64,000 bases of DNA from Linum tenue (taxonomy: Eukaryota; Streptophyta; Magnoliopsida; Malpighiales; Linaceae). The stretch lies in NCBI GenBank assembly GCA_946122785.1, contig CAMGYJ010000008.1, forward strand, positions 57,670,963 to 57,734,962, written 5' to 3'. Every line of letters begins with the position of its first letter. Positions within the stretch are counted from its first letter, which is position 1. Shown piece after piece: positions 10,459 through 21,589 of the stretch. The notes below the pieces were generated by a model. The model saw nothing but the letters and a program-made list of their open reading frames with translations, made no database searches and was not told the origin of the DNA. A program made the translations under genes and the position numbers.

Positions 10459-13127
10459 CTAGCCTCCCATCTCAGGCTCCTTGAGTTGGCCCTCTTGGTT
10501 GGCCAACAGTGCTTCGGTCTCCCCCATCTTCCGGGTCAAAGCTCCCTTCATCCTTCTTCTCCAAGCATTCAATCTTGGTCCTTTAGGCTTAGGACCCTTC
10601 TTAACTTCCTGCTCAACATCATCAAAGACAACACAAGTAACGGTGGGGTTTGCCTTGAGAGGCTCTCCTCCACTCTCATTCACATCATTTAAAACTACCC
10701 CCTTCACTTCATCACTCCTAACCCTAGGATCAATTTCAAGCTTTATTCTCTCCTTACCATCTATCAAAATTAGGGTTCCCTCATTAACGTCTATCAATCC
10801 CTTGGCGGTTGCAAGAAAGGGACGACCGAGGATGAGGGGCATCCGAGTCCTCACTTATGTCGAGAATCACGAAATCGGTCGGATAGCAAAACTTGCCCAC
10901 TCTAAACATCATGTCCTCCACTATACCTCTCGAGCTAATGACCGAACGGTCGGCTAAGGTGATGCTAAGCTTAGAGGTTTTATGTTCACCTACTTCTAAC
11001 TTTTTGAAAAGCTTGTAGGGTATCACATTCACACTAGCTCCTAGGTCCGCCAAGACATTGTCTACATGGTGATCACCAATATCAAGAGGGATAGTAAAGC
11101 TACCTGAGTCGGACCACTTTTTGGGCAAGCGGTCGAGGAGGAAGGCCGAGCACTCCTCGCCAAGAGTCACGTTGGCGAGGCCTTCAAGCCTTGGCTTCTT
11201 GATGAGGAATCCTTTGAGGTACTTGGCATATCTTGCCATTTGCGCCATGGCTTCGAGGAATGGGATGTTGAGGTGGAGGTTGCTTAGCATTTCCATGAAC
11301 CCTCCACACCCATTGTCCAACCTCTCCTTGTACATCCTTGTGGGATAAGGAAGAGGTGGCACATATCCATCCTCCGGCAATGCCTTCCTTGCCTCCTTCC
11401 TCTCATTCCTCGAGGGCTTCTTTTCTCCCTTTTTTGGGGTGGTTTCTTCCTTGTTAGAATCCTCATTCTCCACCACTATATTAGTGGCATCTTCCGGAAC
11501 CACCTTCACACTCCTCACTTGAAGTGCATTCACCCCAGCTTGATTGGGATTCGCCACAGTTTGAAAAGGCAAGGCTCCCTTGGGTCTCTCGGTGAGGATA
11601 CCGACAAGGTTGCCAATTTGCACTTCCAAGCTTTGAAGGCTTGCTTGATGGCTTCGAAGACCCGCCTCAACCGAGGAAAACTTGGTGGTTGCCACATCCA
11701 TAAATTTCTCTATCTTCTCGAACTTTTGGCTACTCGTACTCACAAAGGTATTCACTAGGTCCTCAAGCTTGGATAACTTGTCGGGTTGATGTTGTTGTCG
11801 AAACCCTAGGGCACTTTGTGATTGGTACGGTTGTTGAAAGTTTGAGCCTTGGAGTTGGGGCCTTTGTTGGATGAAGTTTGGCCGAGGTTGGAAGTTCCCC
11901 GTGGGGCCTTGGGTTAGCCCGTGATTCCTAAGCAAAGTTTGGGTGGTTTCTCCATCTGGGGTTATAAGTATTGCAATACGGGTTGTTGACCCTAGCATTT
12001 GCCACGAAGTTGACTTGCTCCTCCGGTTTGTTGCCTCCTTCATTGCTTGGCACTCCGCAATCTCGTGGCTAGTACTCGAGCACCAATCGCACGACATTAC
12101 CGCCCGTTTTCCTTGACTTTTATCTTCAAGCATAAGCCCAAGCAACTTATCTAACTTTGCCTCAAGCGGAGCACTTGCTCCACACTTCTCACTCCCTTTT
12201 CATTGCTTTTTCTTCCACATCTAGTCAACCCCCAATCATACCCCCTAAGGGCCATATCTTCTAGGATCTCGGTTATTTGGGGCGGAGCCATATTCATCAA
12301 CTTCCCCTGACACAAGGAGTCAATGAGGATCTTATCTTCTTGCATTAGGCATCTGTAGAAGGTTTCAATTCGAAACTGTTCTTCAAACCCGTGGTGAGGG
12401 AACTGAAGAAAGTAATCGGAGTACCTCTCCCAAGCATCCCTCAAGGTTTCGTCCTCTTCTTGCTCGAAATGTGTAATCTTCTTTCTCCACTCCGCCGTCT
12501 TTGAAGGCGGGCAATAACGAGCCATAAACTTGTTGAGGAGGTCGTCCCATGAGGTGATAGACCGAGGTGGGCAGTTGTTTAGCCACCTAAGTGCCTTCCC
12601 CTAGAGTGAGTATGGGAAAAGACTTAGTTGCAAAGCTTCGGCCGGCACACCATTAATTTTCAAGCTCCCCGCGAGCTCCAAGAATCTCTGCACGTGCTCT
12701 CTTGGTGACTCGCTCTCATGGCCGTGGAATAGAGAATTACTTTGTATCATAGTCACTAGAGCCGGCTTGATCTCGAAATTGTTTTCCACCACCGGAGGGT
12801 GTAGGATCGACGATTGAATGTCCGCCGGCCTTGGGGCCATATAGTACCCCATCATCCTCGGGGCTCCTTCTTCTTCCGCCGCTTCATTCATATGGCGGCT
12901 TGAGCGCCTCCATCTTGTCTTTGGTTCCCCGCCATTTTCTCTTCAACGAAGGGTTCCACTTCGACTTCTTCAACTCCTTCTCCACTCACACCGAGACTCA
13001 ATTGTTGTCCCCCTATTTCACTCCTTCTCCTTGCCTCGGCTAGCTCTCTCTCCCTTGCTAGGAGTCGGAGAGTTTGGTTTATGTCCTCGTCAAGTGGTAG
13101 CAAGGGTGCCGGGTTGCTCCGGGTCAT
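10459..13127 (-). pseudogene. gag-protease pseudogene of element C
   Basis: The start is MTRSNPAPLLPLDE at 13127, after a C-AG acceptor-like site. Gag core: GYYMAPRPADIQSS (about 12840), RYCPPSKTAEWRKKITHFEQ and the FYRCLMQEDK region (12525-12151). Zinc knuckle CDWCSSTSHEIAEC (near 12090). The 453-codon frame 12145-10784 covers the glutamine-rich linker, a coiled segment (LEDLVNTFVSTSSQKFEKIE) and the protease core LADLGASVNVIPYKLFKK. The last frame (10854-10459) carries MPLILGRPFLATAKGLIDVN. About four frame breaks separate these parts. After protease the frame continues for about 100 codons of non-pol, basic text and ends; RT and IN are absent. Confidence 0.88.
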
Positions 13128-13251
13128 GCACCTCCTATACACAGTCGGAAAACACCAAGTCTAGCACAAGAAAAGAACACACACACTTGCAAAACTGGAA
13201 ATTAAAAGCTAGATTAACAACCAACAACGTTTTCAGAATAACAGACCGTAT

Positions 13252-13269
13252 TCCCCGGCAATGGCGCCA
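13252..13269 (-). other. Primer-binding site, tRNA-Asp type (element C)
   Basis: The minus strand reads TGGCGCCATTGCCGGGGA, one mismatch from the tRNA-Asp complement, 6 bp after the LTR end at 13276. It fixes the element's orientation. Confidence 0.9.
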
Positions 13270-13275
13270 AAAACT

Positions 13276-14515
13276 TAACTCGCTCGAAACTACACCACAA
13301 TTAAACCCCAATTAGAGCCCAAGTTTTTAAACTCTAATCGGGTGCAGTATAGGGAAAGTATTTAGATATCGACCCTGGCTGGTCTGTCTATCCCTACTTC
13401 CGTTGTTGAAATCATTATCTAGCAACTAAACTTTCGTTTAAAAGGTTTGCTAATTGAAAAAAAAAAGTTGATTGGGTTTGAAAACTCTTTTGTCGGAAAG
13501 TCACTGGGGTTTCGCTTCCCCCTAACCGCTACCATGCTATGTGGATTGGAACAATTGCCTTGGGCACATTAATCGTGAACCACAGAGGAAAGCGTATGTG
13601 GTCGGAGACCACAGTCTCAATTTCTAAACCGAGGTTAGGATGAAAGGCCGTGTCACTCGACCCTCTCGGTTTAGACAATCGGTAATCGACTTACTCCCTC
13701 ACTCAACTCTAAGGTCGGACGGTTTAATCACGATTAATCGACTTGTTTAACTCAATATTGAGGGTTGCCCTAACTCAACCTAGTTTAGGTGGCTTAGAAA
13801 GCGGAAGGAAAACCAACTCGATTGAGTCTCCGTTGAAAGGGGGATTCTCCTCTCTAAACTAGGCTAAGGTGGCAAATTAGATTACTAGCACCTAAATGCA
13901 TAAACTTAGGGGATGCTAAGCACAATTATGCACAATCCCTAGGTTTCTAAGCACCTAAATGCACAAACCTAAGGATGCTAAGCACAAAACATGCACAACC
14001 CCTAAGTTGCTAAGCACAAGAATGCACAATCATGGTGAATAATGCCTCAATCATTGGATTGAACAATAACCAATGACAATCATCCAAAACACATACAAGA
14101 AAACTAAATGGTAGAGTTAGGGTTTCACTACACCCAAGTGAAAGGAGGTCTACTCCAGGCTAGTAGTGGGAAGAACAAAAGATAAAAAGGTGGAAACCAT
14201 CTTTGGGGATGCCTCCTCTCTTTTTGACCTTTGAGTTGAGCTTTCCTGGGGAAATCTTCCCAAAATCTTCCTTGAAGCCAAATCCTAACCTTCTTCTTCC
14301 CTTTGGTTCTATTCCTCACACTAGAATGCTGAAGAAGGTGTTTCTCACAAAAGTGGGCTCTCTTCTCTCTCCTCCTTTCAGCTCAGCTTTTAAACCCGAA
14401 AAGAGCTGAGTTCACGTCCGTGAACCATCAAACGCGTCCGTTAACTCAAGGCGTGCGCCAAAACGCTCTGCATCGCTCACGTCTGTTCATGGGCAACTAC
14501 TTGTGTTCACGGTCT
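13276..14515 (-). repeat. 5' LTR of element C
   Basis: It matches 6181-7399 closely over 13276-14490, then continues about 25 bp with family-type text (minus strand AAGACCGTGAACAC) before meeting a CACACGG-family LTR at about 14515. The shared AGGTCCTA at the junction looks like microhomology, so the true U3 start of this LTR is lost. Confidence 0.8.
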
Positions 14516-15452
14516 TAGGTCCTACCACGTGAATGTAGGTTTGGGCACGAGTTCGGGGTCGATTGTACGAAGTTGGGATGTTTGACGAAAAGCTGAGAAA
14601 GCCACACGGCCTGACCTAAATTCCACACGGCCGTGTGACTTGGCTGTGTGGAACACCTTTACGCGGGCAATCCCACACTGGCCGTGTGGGATTTCCAGGG
14701 AGTTCACATGGGCTGGCCATATTTCCACATGGCCATGTCGTTCTGGCCGTGTAGCGCGTCCTGAGTCACTAAATCAAACGCGGCGGTTTGGGAAGTCACA
14801 CGGGCAAGATGGGGATTTCACATGGCCGTGTGATCGGGAAGAACTGGGTTTTTAACCCAATTTCGGGTCTTTGAGAGGGGGACGAACTTTCAGAGAAAAA
14901 ATAGAGTGCTAGAGAGAGAAAGTGAGAAGAACAAACCCTACGAGTGATTTTGGAGCTGGGTTTCATCAATCGAGCTTGGATTTCATCCTTGGAGTGAATA
15001 TTATTCCTCCAAAGAAAATTCTTCCCATTGTTATGAGTATGAGTGCTTTGTATTCTGTTTTCCTTTCTCTCTCTATATGGAGTAGAGCTCTCTCTCACTT
15101 GGGTATGAGGAACCCTAGTTCCATGTGTTAGGGATTTGAGTTGTAATGACTTTTGGATTGCTATACTGCTTGATTATAATCGATTGATGCATGTTTTATT
15201 GAGTCAATTGAAGCCTAATCAAATTTTCTTGATTTCTGCTGCAACCTGAGATAGATAGAATCTGATTAGGTTGTTAGAGCTTCTTCAATCGGTAGTAGTG
15301 AATCGGTTATACGAGAGTTAGTCGATTCACTGCTTTGTAGTGGAGTCCAATTCCAGTAGTGGAGTTCTGTGTTAATTGCCTCAACGTTCTATCCCGGTGA
15401 AGACTAGTCGTCTGCCGGGTAGTCTGTCTGAGAGGTCTTGGTTAGCTTAAGA
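14515..15452 (+). repeat. B-type LTR fragment
   Basis: It matches 3022-3850 of the B LTR nearly base for base in many stretches: GACGAAGTTGGGATGTTTGA, a CACACGG/CCGTGTG cluster 14600-14830, GGAGCTGGGTTTCATCAATC, and ATATGGAGTAGAGCTCTCTC. Both ends are truncated: at 14515 against element C and at about 15452 (AGCTTAAGAGAT) against element E. It may be a remnant of B's 3' LTR or another insertion. Confidence 0.8.
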
Positions 15453-15639
15453 GATATCGAGAGAATGACCCTCATCCTTTCTTCATGTCGATGTATGAGT
15501 CATCCTTCTGTCTCGGAGTTCTCACTTTTGAGCTCCATTGAGGTTCTACATAGGTGGTTTTGCAACGGTCCTTGCTAGAGATGGAAAGGTAGTGTTGGAG
15601 GGATGTTCTTTTTAGAGAGCATTGTTTGTTAAAGGATAA

Positions 15640-15751
15640 GTGGCATGTGTTGTACTCTTTAGTACCCCCCCCGGAAAAAAAAGAGAAAAAGAAAGAAAAC
15701 AAACGAAAAAGAGGTAATAAAACGGGATGAATAAAAGTAGAGAGTGGCCAC
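15640..15751 (+). repeat. Inverted repeat closing a polypurine loop (element E)
   Basis: A left arm GTGGCA...CTCT and a right arm AGAGAGTGGCCAC enclose an A/G-rich run at 15670-15715. The same design with different stem bases occurs at 35864-35934 (G) and 55089-55223 (D). Confidence 0.6.
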
Positions 15752-16031
15752 AAAACTCTTAGTGTGTGCTCTAAGAAGGGTTTCATGGCACTCAAGCCAT
15801 TGAAAAACCTAAGTTGTTTGATGATCTCCTTCACTATTATGATGGAAATGTGAATAGCAAGAATAGATCGAGGATTGTGCTTGAATGAAGTTCGTGAATG
15901 GTAGTGGGTTGAAAGAAAGGAAGTGTGATTTTTGGCTGATGCTAGTGGCCGTTGATTGTAGGAAACGTTCTTAGTAGAAACCATATAACCTTCGCCTTTA
16001 GGTTGAAGATGTAGGACCTCATGCTATGTTT

Positions 16032-16294
16032 GCCACCACCCAAAAGGCATTTTCCCCATGTCCAAGACAATTGCCAGTCATTTGAACCCGTGGCTAAGAC
16101 CTCCGGACAAGCTAGTGATGATAACCATCCCATGAACTCTAGCATTAAGAGGTTGTCGCCATGGTGGAGAGACGATAGGGCTGAGTGTTGATGGTTGTGC
16201 ACATCTTTTGCACCAAAAAGGTCCTGACCCCACTGGTCGAGAGTGAGGGATTCATTCGCATTATGCATGTTCATATCTTATCCCGGTGAGGACC
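16032..16294 (+). other. Conserved non-coding block in 3' region (element E)
   Basis: Shares AAGGCATTTTCCCCATGTCC, CAGTCATTTGAACC, AAGACCTCC, CTGACCCCACTGGTCGAGAG and CCCGGTGAGGACC, in order and spacing, with G 36127-36386 and D 55502-55762. It ends 320 bp before the LTR. Confidence 0.75.
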
Positions 16295-16614
16295 TTTGTC
16301 TCCCTTTTCGTTTGTTCCTTGGACTTGAATTCTATGCATGGCTATTTGTGGTTGATGAGTAGTCCGGTAGAGACTTGCATTAATTAGTGAATATGGTGAG
16401 AACTTTTGATTTGCCCATTCTTGATGCATTCGAATGTCATTTTTGGTGGATGCCGATATTGCTTGTGGCGGTTCATGTGTTGATGCCCAATAGCCATTGA
16501 GATTCACCACTTTGTGCCTTTTGATTTGTCCCCAAGTTATTTTGTTAGGTTGAAATATCACCTTGGTTGAAAATGGTTTGCTTGGGGACAAGCAAAAGTC
16601 TAAGTGTGGGGGAG

Positions 16615-17903
16615 TGATTGAGCCTTAATTGTACACTTTTTACCCCCAGTTTCCTTGGTCGAGGCATTTTTACTCCTGGAGGTTTGGTTTTACGTGGATT
16701 TTGTCTTGTTTTTGTGCATTTCAGTCTTTAGCAGGGGGAACCGACCCCATAGTCAAAAGTTGGACGAAAAGGCGCAAAATCGGGTCAAAGGATGGAAGCA
16801 GTAAGTTCATGGTCAGGGAGACCGTGAACTGGAGCCGCAAACCGTGAACCGCCAGGCTTTCAGAGACATTTTTGCTCTCACTTGACTCAAGCCAGTTCAC
16901 AGTAGTAAGACCTTGAACCCAAGCCACTAACCATGAACTGAATTATTGATGCGGCGCGTTTTGGCCCGAGATAACGGTCCCTGCCTTGAGTTCATGGCTG
17001 TGAACTTGGACCGTGATGTGAGCCCGACCTGGGTATAAAAAGGGGTTTGAGCTGAAGGGAAAAGGGGGAGGAGACCTTGAGTGAGAAAACCTTCTTCTTC
17101 AGCATTCTAGAGAGAGAAAGTGACAAGCAAGAGGAGAGAAGAAGCTAGGGTTTCATTCCAAGGCAAGGATTTGGAAATCTTCCCCAAAGGAAGTTCTCTT
17201 CTACACAAGGAAGGATTCAAGCATCTCCATGATGGTTTTTATTCTTTCTTCTTATGTTTTTCCCTCTCCTAGCATGGAGTAGTTTTCCTTTTCACCTGGG
17301 TGTTTGAAAACCCTAACTCCTACCATGTGATTGATTTTATGGAATGATTGTCTATGTGTGGGTGTGTTTTAATACATATTTGGAGGTATTTTCATGGAAG
17401 ATTGTGTTGTGTGTTTGCCTATCAATCTATTTGCCATTCTAATCTAGGTAGAGAGAAAACTCCCTTTTGTTAAAGAGTCTTGTAAAGCTAGGTTTTCTTA
17501 GGCAAATCATACCTCCTATCTAGGTTAATATAGCGCATCCTTGGTCTAGATACCGAGAGAGTGATGTTCCATCACTAGCTACACTTCGCTTACGTTCTCA
17601 ATCACCTCCACCATACATTTTTAGTCATTCCGACAAGTCATGGTAGCGAGTTAGGGGGAGCTACACCCGGGTGAATCCTTATCATTTAAGAGTCAAAACC
17701 AATTACTTTTGCAAATGCTTTAATAGTAAATCCTAGTTTTCAATCAAACAACCGATCGCTAGATAATGTTTCAAACAATAGAAGCAAGAGTACATGGACC
17801 GGCCCAGGTTAATATTTAAACATACTTGCCCTATATTGCACCCAATCAAGGTTTATACTTGAGCCTTAATTGGGAGTTTTACTATGATATTCTGGATGAG
17901 TCA
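16615..17903 (+). repeat. 3' LTR of element E
   Basis: It begins TGATTGAGCC directly after the polypurine tract TAAGTGTGGGGGAG and ends GATGAGTCA. Disturbed TTCACGGT / ACCGTGAAC words lie at 16806-17020, followed by TATAAAAA at 17034-17041. The LTR resembles those of D. Confidence 0.88.
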
Positions 17904-18209
17904 AATACTGCACCTATATGTGGGCCAGATCCTGTGCTTAAGTCTATAAGTTCAAGCAGTTTCTTAAGTATGTGCTAGTCAATAGCAGGAGAAGAGAGAA
18001 GAATAAGTACTAACTACCTTAATTAATTTAGATAATAATTAAAATAAATAAAAAGAAAAATGGGAAGTGCAGACACACATGTACCAGATCTTCTATCTAA
18101 ACCCTATAAAGGTCTCCATTTCCAACAAGCGAGCTCTCAGTCAAATTTTCTCCGCAACCCAACTCTCCCCCTCTCCATTATTCAGGCGCGCCGCTAACCT
18201 GATGTTATT
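17904..18209. other. Unassigned 306-bp stretch
   Basis: No ORF or repeat is recognised. A CCTATAAAGG box at about 18103 followed by a CT-rich stretch looks like a plant promoter/leader fragment. It could be the R/U5 start of element F's LTR or unrelated flanking DNA. Confidence 0.3.
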
Positions 18210-18942
18210 TATTTTTCAAGGCCAAGCCTAACACGCTCGAAAGTCTAGGCCTAGCTAGGTTCAAGCGGTTGGGGTTTCATCATAGGTGGTGCTAGGTTAA
18301 ATGATCTATTAGCCCTAGGTTAGTTCTTGTTTATGCATGACTATTGTGTTCTACCTAGGTTAAATGATCTGGGGTCCAAATTGGAGGAAGCGGAGATCAC
18401 CTCCTTCCAATTAAGAGCCCACATAGGTGATGCTAGGAAGGTAAGTGTGTGACCATTGACCTATCTACCAAGTGTGTGGATTGGTACAACCCATTTAGAG
18501 GAGGTAGATGCTATCCCTAGTTCGGAAGATCGGCTAAGGTAACAATGGGTTGGTGGACTTGGCTTTGAGGGGGTCGGTGGCTTGACCATTGCATCAATTC
18601 CCATAATAATGATCTACATATCTCAAAAACGATCATAGAATTCAATCGATAACCTATTATACTACTACGAGGATTCGATATTAGGAAACCATCTCATCTC
18701 AAGTGACTTCCCAACCACTTGGTTGGTTGTTTAGTTAGTTAGTTAAGTTAGGTTTTCTCTTAATCCAACTTTATATTTTGATTTGATAGTAGTTCGAAGT
18801 GATTATACTATACCTAAGGTGCCCCTGTAATACGACATAGCCACTATACTACGAGCCTAGTAATTGGTATACTTGCCATTGCTAGGGTAGGTATTTAGCG
18901 AGCATCGAATATAAATTTAAAGCTTGATCTCTCACGAAATCA
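18210..18942 (+). repeat. LTR remnant of element F
   Basis: It ends in CA immediately before AGTTTTTGGCACCG. The body has the CTAGGTTAAATGATCT-type text typical of U5 regions here. The left edge is uncertain. Confidence 0.5.
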
Positions 18943-18948
18943 AGTTTT

Positions 18949-18966
18949 TGGCACCGTTGTCGGGGA
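18949..18966 (+). other. Diverged tRNA-Asp primer-binding site (element F)
   Basis: TGGCACCGTTGTCGGGGA differs at two positions from the tRNA-Asp complement found in B, D and G. Confidence 0.75.
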
Positions 18967-19209
18967 CCTCTTAGGTTATTCGGAAAATCTGTGAACTACT
19001 TATCTAGTTGTTTTGTCGTTTTTTGTGTTTTGTATATTGTATTGTTTAGTGTGAGAGTGTTAGTTATGTCGTATTTTCTTTCTCGTATCCTTTCTTCTTT
19101 TGTTACATGTTTCCTTTAGTTATCTTGTGTTAGTTTGTTTTTAGATCTTTTCATACTTTTGCTTTCATAGATTGTTTTTGTTTTTGTATATAATAAATAG
19201 TGTATAGCT

Positions 19210-20259
19210 ATGGATGCCAATAATTGTCACAATGATGGAGGACATCACCAACCACCCAATTGGTGGTATCCCGGGGCTTCAAGTGAAGACATAAGCAAAA
19301 AAGTTGGGTATCTACAGCCAACCCCTCTCCATGATCAACAACAATACCCCCACAGGGATCAATTATCCACTCTACCGAGAAGAACACCCATCATACCTCG
19401 AGTGGAAACCTCCATCACCCCTGGAACCAAAGACCCTTTGGAGCTCGCAATGGAAAGATGCAAGGCTGGGAGTGAAAGGGAATTTCAACATCCACTGCCA
19501 CCGAACCCCGAAAGCACACAAGAATTGGCATCCGAGCGCTTCCACATTCCAAGGGAGTGCATGGATACCAACGATCCCGACCTTCCTACGGGTTGCTTTC
19601 GCATCAAGGGAGATTATCAAGAGAATGGGTGGCTGAAGGAGGTGGAGGCCGGAGGGACATCTTCCAATGTTGAAAGTTTCAACCTTCATACTTTCACTTT
19701 CATATGTTGTTTTGTTTTTGTATATTATAGATAGTGTATAGCTATGGATACCAATGATTGTCACATTGATGGAGGACATCATCAACTGCCCAATTGGTGG
19801 TATCCGGGGGCTTGAAGTGAAGACATAAGCCATAAAGTTGGGTATCCACAACCAACCCCTCTCCATGATCAATAAAAATACTCTCATGGGATCAATTTCA
19901 TCCACCATAGAGAGAAGAACACCATTCATACCTCGAGTGGAATCCTCCATCAGCCCGAAACGGAAGACCCTTTGGAGCTCGCAATGGAAAGATGCAAGGT
20001 AGGGAGTGAAAGGGAATTTCACCACCTTCCACCGAACCCCAAAAGCACACAAGAAGTAGCATCCGAGAGCATCCATATTCCAAGGGAGTACATGGATACC
20101 AATGATCCCGACCTTCCTCCAGGCTATTTTCGCATCAAGAGAGATTATCATGATGAAGGGTGGGTTAAGGAGGTGGAGGTCGGAGGGATATCTTCCAATG
20201 TTGGAAGTTTCAATCTTCCTACTCAAGGATTACTTATTGAACAAGAAAAAAATGATTAA
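19210..20259 (+). pseudogene. Unknown ORF in the gag position of element F, tandemly duplicated
   Basis: Two tandem copies with a period of 534 bp: copy 1 starts at ATG 19210 (MDANNCHNDGGHHQPPNWWY) and runs 174 codons; copy 2 starts at ATG 19744 and is broken at 19815, then open again to 20259. Both encode a shared segment (ELAMERCKxGSEREF, then IPREYMDTNDPDLPPGYFRI). The bases before each ATG (ATAGTGTATAGCT) are also duplicated. The position after the PBS suggests a gag N-terminus, but no Gag core, zinc knuckle or protease is seen, so the function is not assigned. The minus strand is also open across much of the repeat, which lowers confidence. Confidence 0.45.
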
Positions 20260-20439
20260 GAGGTTGGAAGAGAAAAGGAGAGATCTTGAACTACTTAGTT
20301 CAAGAGAAATTCAACACACCCGTTAGTCATCATGAATGAGAATTAAGACGAAGTAAAATAGAAGGAAGAGGTCCCCAATGCATGATAGGTTAGGAATTCA
20401 ATTTTTGGGATTTGGGAAGGTGACGAGTTAGATCGAAAA

Positions 20440-20931
20440 AAATTGCACAAGATATGGCCTGTGATACAGGCATGTCCCCTGACCAGCTATTGCAAAAATT
20501 CTGCGTAGAGGCCTGATACAGGTGTGAGCCCTAGCCATATCCTAATTTAATTCGTGATGAGAGCTGATACGCCCAAGGATACGACCGTATCACTGGCCCT
20601 ATCAATCTTGTTGCTGCTTTTTCTTTGAGTCATCAGTCTATTTTTCACACTTTCCACCAAAACACCCACTCAAACACTCTCACCTCTCACTAACACTGAA
20701 CATAATTCATCCCAATCCTCCTTCCACACTAAACCAAACTAAAATCCAATACCACCACCTTCTTTACCATAAAATGCCTCTTGTTGACCTATTCATCGCC
20801 TCAATCAGTCAAAGTTCACGACTTTGAGGAATTTTCTGGCGATGCTCGTCGAAAATATCAGTTTCGTGGCCAATCCTTACTTTCCTAACCTTTCACTTGC
20901 CATCCTTCAAGGTTTCCCCCGAGTTTCAAGG
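20440..20931 (+). promoter_or_regulatory. Palindromic-word spacer of element F
   Basis: GTGATACAGG (20471), CTGATACAGG, CTGATACGCC and GATACGACCGTATC (about 20580-20595) form a cluster comparable in position to the palindrome clusters before ORF2 in C, D and G. A donor-like GAGTTTCAAG/GTTAG lies at 20930/20931. No clear TATA box is seen. Confidence 0.4.
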
Positions 20932-21589
20932 TTAGATTATCACCCATTCTCTTTCAATTTCCTATTTCTATAAACCTAGGGTTAAGAATTGAGAACTTGG
21001 GAATTCTGGTATTTGTATGAAAGTGGTTGAGTAGAATGGTTGAAAATGGTGAATGGATGATCAGTGATGATTTGTTAGATGATTGGTAGGAAAATTATGG
21101 CTTGATGGATCAATTTCCAGCTAATGGTCATATGTTTGGATATTGTACATGAAGTGTTTGATAAATTGCCCCCATGAGTTAGAATGCTTTTTTCATGCCA
21201 AATTTTGATTAGTTCTATATCTTGGATGTTCAATTCAACTTACTCACTTTGTCTACGATGAATGTGGATGGTTTTTTTAGACTCGTTAAGCATAGGTTGA
21301 TTAGTTTAAAATTCGGTTTGATAATGTTTTGATACAACTTTGGTGATTAATTTTTGTTGATGAAGGATGTCTATCAAGGTGATTGGTTACTAAGATTTTT
21401 ATATGTAGATGTCTTAGTGTTGATTCTAATCATCAATTCCTTTTTTAGAACACAACATCACCTTAATTAATTGTTGTTAAGAAACTATATTACTAGTCAT
21501 TCGGATTTTGTTAATTTGGTTAGTTACCTATTGTTTGAGTGTTTAGAATAACTTGTGGAGGGGGGGGGGGGTTGATCACATCAAACGTT

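Larger units (their letters stand above)
6181..14515 (-). mobile_element. Element C: pol-less gypsy element (TTCACGG family), minus strand
   Basis: Minus-strand order: 5' LTR (about 14515 to 13276), tRNA-Asp PBS (13269-13252), gag-PR (13127-10459), spacer with palindromes and TATA (10135-9965), ORF2 (9264-8111), non-coding 3' region, 3' LTR (7399-6181). No RT, RNase H or integrase text is found between protease and ORF2. Compared with element D it lacks about 1.3 kb of 3' internal sequence and the first few hundred bases of the 3' LTR, fused at 7399/7400. No matching target-site duplication was found (CTGGC before 6181; nothing equal near 14491 or 14515), so its ends were probably rearranged. 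Confidence 0.85.
15453..17903 (+). mobile_element. Element E: 3' end of a TTCACGG-family element
   Basis: The internal 3' non-coding region (15453-16614) and a complete LTR (16615-17903) are present. The internal part is collinear with 54900-56082 of element D, including the polypurine hairpin (15640-15751), the conserved block (16032-16294) and the PPT TAAGTGTGGGGGAG. Everything upstream (5' LTR, gag, ORF2) is missing; the left edge abuts the B-type LTR fragment. Confidence 0.85.

Noticed and set aside
15472..16591. 170- and 106-codon minus-strand ORFs
   Set aside because: They lie in the non-coding 3' region of element E. The equivalent regions of D and G do not keep them open.
19372..20226. 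284-codon minus-strand ORF across the F duplication
   Set aside because: Its length comes from the tandem repeat. The plus strand has the in-context ATGs after the PBS and the duplicated leader. Neither strand has a known domain, so I kept only the plus-strand call at low confidence.
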